A stretch of 6,922 nt of DNA, from assembly GCA_020344715.1 (NCBI GenBank), contig CP070828.1, positions 927,970 to 934,891 of the forward strand, in the 5' to 3' direction. The notes beneath the pieces were generated by a model. The model was not told the origin of the DNA. It worked only from the letters and a program-made list of their open reading frames with translations, and did not search any database. Origin of the DNA: Candidatus Bathyarchaeota archaeon. Lineage in GTDB: Archaea > Thermoproteota > Bathyarchaeia > Bathyarchaeales > Bathyarchaeaceae. This document shows positions 5,003-6,922 of this stretch, in pieces. Every line of letters begins with the position of its first letter. Within the stretch, counting starts at the first letter, position 1. The translations under genes were made by a program, and so were the position numbers.

Positions 5003-5683
5003 TCATTTTTTCTTTTGAATGCTCAGAGCCCAGACGTATGTTGTGCAATGCGCTGTGAGCATGGAGAAGTTAAACAAAAAGTCTTCTATCGGGATCGTGG
5101 TTACGCGAATATTGCATATCGCCAGCGGAGAGTATTCGACTACAGGGAGAGAAGTAAGAAAATAATTGAAAATGAGAAAGAGAAACAAAGTGATGGTGAT
5201 ATAGGTCCAATACGCTCGCGAAGAGAAAATTTCGACATTGATCATCGATACCAAGAAAATGGTTAGGCCAACCGAAAGAATCGCTAGAAACGTATACTCT
5301 TTATAAAGAAATCCGATTGATGAAACAGCCACTAAAAGGCCTGCACCTGCAAAAAACCGTCTACTAAGTGAAAAGAGCTTTGAGTCACCTAGAAACTTTC
5401 TGATCGATTCGAAGATAAAGAGACAACTATAGGGAACCGTAACGAAAAAGAGGATTTCTTCCAGTGGAAGACCCAAGAGTCGGATCTCGGTCACATATGA
5501 TGGATTGAATGACCAATGTCCTCTATAAGTGGCAAGAACATCCCACCCAACAAAAATGCATCCAACCAGAACTATTGCAGCCAGAAGTGGTTTAAACTTC
5601 AGGTAGAATTTCAGTCTTCTCTCGAATGAAAAAACAAGGGGAAATGCAATAATAACCAGATTGAAATAGAGATAGAAGCTCAT
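5003..5683 (-). CDS. crtYcd: Lycopene beta-cyclase, fused CrtYc-CrtYd (CarR type)
   Basis: This is a small integral membrane cyclase that closes both ends of lycopene to beta-ionone rings, giving beta-carotene. It is the one-piece form of the two-subunit CrtYc/CrtYd enzyme, with two homologous halves each bearing a catalytic Pro-x-Glu-Glu/Asp motif. Counted from the ATG at 5683 these are PLEE (73-76, within LPLEEILFFVTVPY) and PIED (198-201, within IPIEDFLFNFS). The opening FYLYFNL, the GWD (46-48) and HWSFNP (56-61) text of the first half, and about six to seven hydrophobic helices all fit. The length of 226 aa is normal for the fused type. An ATG three codons earlier (5692) is the alternative start; the TATA box spacing favours 5683. 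The stop lies one base from the crtI stop in tail-to-tail orientation. A heterodimer subunit alone would be half this size. Confidence 0.92.
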   Translation of the reverse strand: MSFYLYFNLVIIAFPLVFSFERRLKFYLKFKPLLAAIVLVGCIFVGWDVLATYRGHWSFNPSYVTEIRLLGLPLEEILFFVTVPYSCLFIFESIRKFLGDSKLFSLSRRFFAGAGLLVAVSSIGFLYKEYTFLAILSVGLTIFLVSMINVEIFSSRAYWTYITITLFLFLIFNYFLTSLPVVEYSPLAICNIRVTTIPIEDFLFNFSMLTAHCTTYVWALSIQKKK

Positions 5684-5703
5684 AAGCCCCATTCACATTG
5701 AAG

Positions 5704-5713
5704 TATATTTATA
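5704..5713 (-). promoter_or_regulatory. Strong TATA box for crtYcd
   Basis: TATAAATATA on the minus strand is the best archaeal TATA box in the window. Its centre is about 25 nt from the ATG at 5683, so the transcript would begin at that codon and be leaderless. The ATG at 5692 would be only 16 nt away and upstream of the expected transcript start. On the plus strand the same bases read TATATTTATA and could also serve the divergent phosphoribosyltransferase gene, with a leader of about 50 nt. Confidence 0.65.
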
Positions 5714-5786
5714 GATTCTGCAGGAGTCTTGGGACACGCCATTTGGAAAGGCGCGAATGCCCCTAGGAATGTAAGTCAATCCAAAG

Positions 5787-6524
5787 TTGGCTTCATTACC
5801 TAACTGGGTATGGAATTTCGGCTATATCTACGGCCAACTGACTTTTAGCTTGGAAGCGTTTGTCTCCAAAACTTTACAAGAAAACGATAATAGCACGATA
5901 GGCACCCATAAGCTTTGGGTTCTCAGGTGTATGCAAGAGAAAATTCCAGCTGATACTTTAGTTCAAAGACTAAACGAAAAGATCCTAGGCAAACTGGACA
6001 TCACCAAGACTTTGATTCTTGGAGTAGTGCTGAAGGGGCTTCCCATCGCACTTAGCATTGCGAGTGCAAATCGCATACTAGAGAACTTCGTCCCAGTTGT
6101 GGCTCACCGCCCACTTCAATTCCAGCACGGTGTTCACTCATATTTGCCCAGTTCTGAGTGGAAATCCTATCTTCAAGAGCAATTGAGTCGTTGCGAAAAC
6201 ATGATTATCATCGATGATGTTGTAAACTCCGGGTTCACAAAGCAGAAACTGGAAAGCGTTGCAGTTTCATTAGCCAAGGAGCGTAGAATTTCCCTATCGT
6301 TCGCCGCGTTGGTTCTCAATAGAAGAAATTTGGCGAGTCCAAGCCTTGTTCATTCCAGCGATCTCTTTGCCTTACAAGTAGACGCTGAGGAAGTTGAATG
6401 TGATTGGGGAACAATAACTGTTCCTTTATGGGACCTGCCTGTGGAAGAAGCTCGGAAGCGCTGTGGAGAATACTTCCAAAAACACTGGGTAAATGAAGAG
6501 CGGTTTGTCACTATAACCTACTGA
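5787..6524 (+). CDS. Type I phosphoribosyltransferase family protein
   Basis: This 245-aa protein contains the PRPP-binding loop of type I phosphoribosyltransferases, IIIDDVVNSGFT (140-151), with the two acidic residues and the SGxT turn. A preceding strand-loop GVVLKGLP (79-86) fits the pyrophosphate loop position. The family moves a ribosyl-phosphate from PRPP to a base, or acts as a regulator or PRPP sensor; the substrate cannot be inferred here. The flanking helices (about 40-75) and the C-terminal DWGTITVPLWDLP segment (206-218) do not match a well-known pyrimidine or purine salvage enzyme that I can name. A TAA four codons upstream makes the TTG at 5787 the first possible start; no clear ribosome binding site precedes it, and a later TTG at 5850 is possible. 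It is divergent from crtYcd (about 100-nt gap), and the next gene follows after 67 nt on the same strand. Confidence 0.8.
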   Translation: MASLPNWVWNFGYIYGQLTFSLEAFVSKTLQENDNSTIGTHKLWVLRCMQEKIPADTLVQRLNEKILGKLDITKTLILGVVLKGLPIALSIASANRILENFVPVVAHRPLQFQHGVHSYLPSSEWKSYLQEQLSRCENMIIIDDVVNSGFTKQKLESVAVSLAKERRISLSFAALVLNRRNLASPSLVHSSDLFALQVDAEEVECDWGTITVPLWDLPVEEARKRCGEYFQKHWVNEERFVTITY

Positions 6525-6591
6525 GCCTCAAGCAGAAATGGATTAGAGCATGAGGCATCCCATATCTCTTTGAGAGTGAGGTGGCTCTCTC
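6525..6591 (+). promoter_or_regulatory. Inter-gene leader with two small inverted repeats
   Basis: GCCTCA (6525-6530), directly after the phosphoribosyltransferase stop, pairs with TGAGGC (6551-6556). A second hairpin, GAGAG (6572-6576) with CTCTC (6585-6589 or 6587-6591), would put the GAGGTG ribosome binding site (6578-6583) of the next gene in its loop. Neither is followed by a T run. Termination of the first gene or control of translation of the second are both possible, with weak support. Confidence 0.3.
6578..6583 (+). promoter_or_regulatory. Ribosome binding site of the last, partial gene
   Basis: GAGGTG lies 8 nt before the TTG at 6592 and matches the archaeal anti-Shine-Dalgarno sequence well. 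It decides the start of the downstream gene, which has an in-frame TGA at 6577-6579, just before the TTG. Confidence 0.6.
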
Positions 6592-6922
6592 TTGGCAGGG
6601 ACTTCTCAACTCAAAATTGTGCTCAGAAGGTTTGGCGTCTTGGAAGAGCACAAGGTACACAAGATTATCCACACGATACGTAGGTGCTACAGCCGTTTGG
6701 CTATTCCAGAGATTCACCTTGTAGATTTGTACATTTTTGCTCATTCATCTGTGGTTGAAGCTTTCCTATCTGAGGAATCTAGAAGGGTTGGAGTTGCTTC
6801 GTCATCTTTTGATGACTTGTTTTTCAGTATGCATGACGCATGGACAGGAATCTCCCGCATAATTGTTTGTCTCGAAAGAATGAAAAAGCTGTCAACGTTG
6901 GCTCAAAAGGGAGGAATCCATC
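6592..6922 (+). CDS. Unrecognised protein, N-terminal 110 residues (runs off the window)
   Basis: The frame is open from an in-frame TGA at 6577 to the end of the window with no stop. It is preceded by a good ribosome binding site, so I take it as a real gene starting at TTG 6592. The visible part opens with a basic helix (QLKIVLRRFGVLEEHKVHK, about 6-24) and continues as a mixed alpha/beta pattern: IPEIHLVDLYIF (about 38-49), SVVEAFLSEES (53-63), and a hydrophobic stretch RIIVCLERMKKL (89-100) ending at GGIH. I recognise no family for certain. The order of a strand, a Leu-rich helix and a final GGIH resembles text that can lead into a metallopeptidase HExxH helix, but the deciding residues are beyond the edge. 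It follows the phosphoribosyltransferase by 67 nt on the same strand, so cotranscription is possible. A minus-strand frame across the same bases (6511-6744) is judged a shadow. Confidence 0.65.
   Translation, partial: MAGTSQLKIVLRRFGVLEEHKVHKIIHTIRRCYSRLAIPEIHLVDLYIFAHSSVVEAFLSEESRRVGVASSSFDDLFFSMHDAWTGISRIIVCLERMKKLSTLAQKGGIH

Noticed and set aside
4988..5266. A 92-codon plus-strand frame antisense to crtYcd
   Set aside because: The membrane-protein coding frame on the minus strand explains it; the plus-strand translation is very rich in Arg and charged residues without pattern.
6511..6744. A 77-codon minus-strand frame
   Set aside because: It overlaps the end of the phosphoribosyltransferase gene and the start of the last gene, which has a good ribosome binding site and an open frame to the window edge.
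1..6922. CRISPR array, insertion sequence, tRNA or rRNA
   Set aside because: No regularly spaced repeats, transposase motifs, terminal inverted repeats or tRNA-like folds were seen by eye on either strand.

Overview
The window looks like a piece of an archaeal genome. It has moderate GC, and arginine is often encoded by AGA/AGG. Six of the ten genes appear to start with GTG or TTG. The upstream sites look archaeal: A/T-rich TATA-like boxes, the best about 25 nt upstream of an ATG, and GGTG/GAGG ribosome binding sites. A DUF116 protein and a one-piece CarR-type lycopene cyclase are both common in archaea. I would guess a mesophilic member of the Thermoproteota (Nitrososphaeria or Bathyarchaeia-like), but the lineage is inference.

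Layout. Bases 1-374 (minus) hold the N-terminal two thirds of a nitroreductase, cut by the window edge. Bases 538-1434 (plus) encode a MenA/UbiA-type membrane prenyltransferase. Bases 1500-2109 (minus) hold two small unrecognised genes, 62 aa followed by 135 aa and 13 nt apart, probably one transcript. A 198-nt intergenic stretch with short palindromes follows. Bases 2308-2757 (minus) encode a CrtZ carotenoid hydroxylase and 2850-3452 (minus) a DUF116 cysteine-rich protein. Bases 3478-5001 (plus) encode a CrtI phytoene desaturase, divergent from DUF116 with only 25 nt between the start codons. Bases 5003-5683 (minus) encode a full-length CrtYcd lycopene beta-cyclase that meets crtI tail to tail with one base between the stops. 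Bases 5787-6524 (plus) encode a type I phosphoribosyltransferase. Bases 6592-6922 (plus) hold the start of another gene that runs off the window.

The core is a carotenoid locus: CrtI makes lycopene from phytoene, CrtYcd cyclises it to beta-carotene, and CrtZ hydroxylates that to zeaxanthin. Phytoene synthase (CrtB) and the geranylgeranyl diphosphate synthase are not in the window. Neither is a Brp/Blh carotene cleavage enzyme or a rhodopsin, so the locus by itself points to a membrane xanthophyll rather than retinal. The genes are not one operon: they alternate strands and appear to have separate promoters. The main points for follow-up are the DUF116 gene embedded between crtI and crtZ, the overlapping divergent crtI/DUF116 promoters, the hairpin between DUF116 and crtZ, and the uncharacterised 62/135-aa gene pair.
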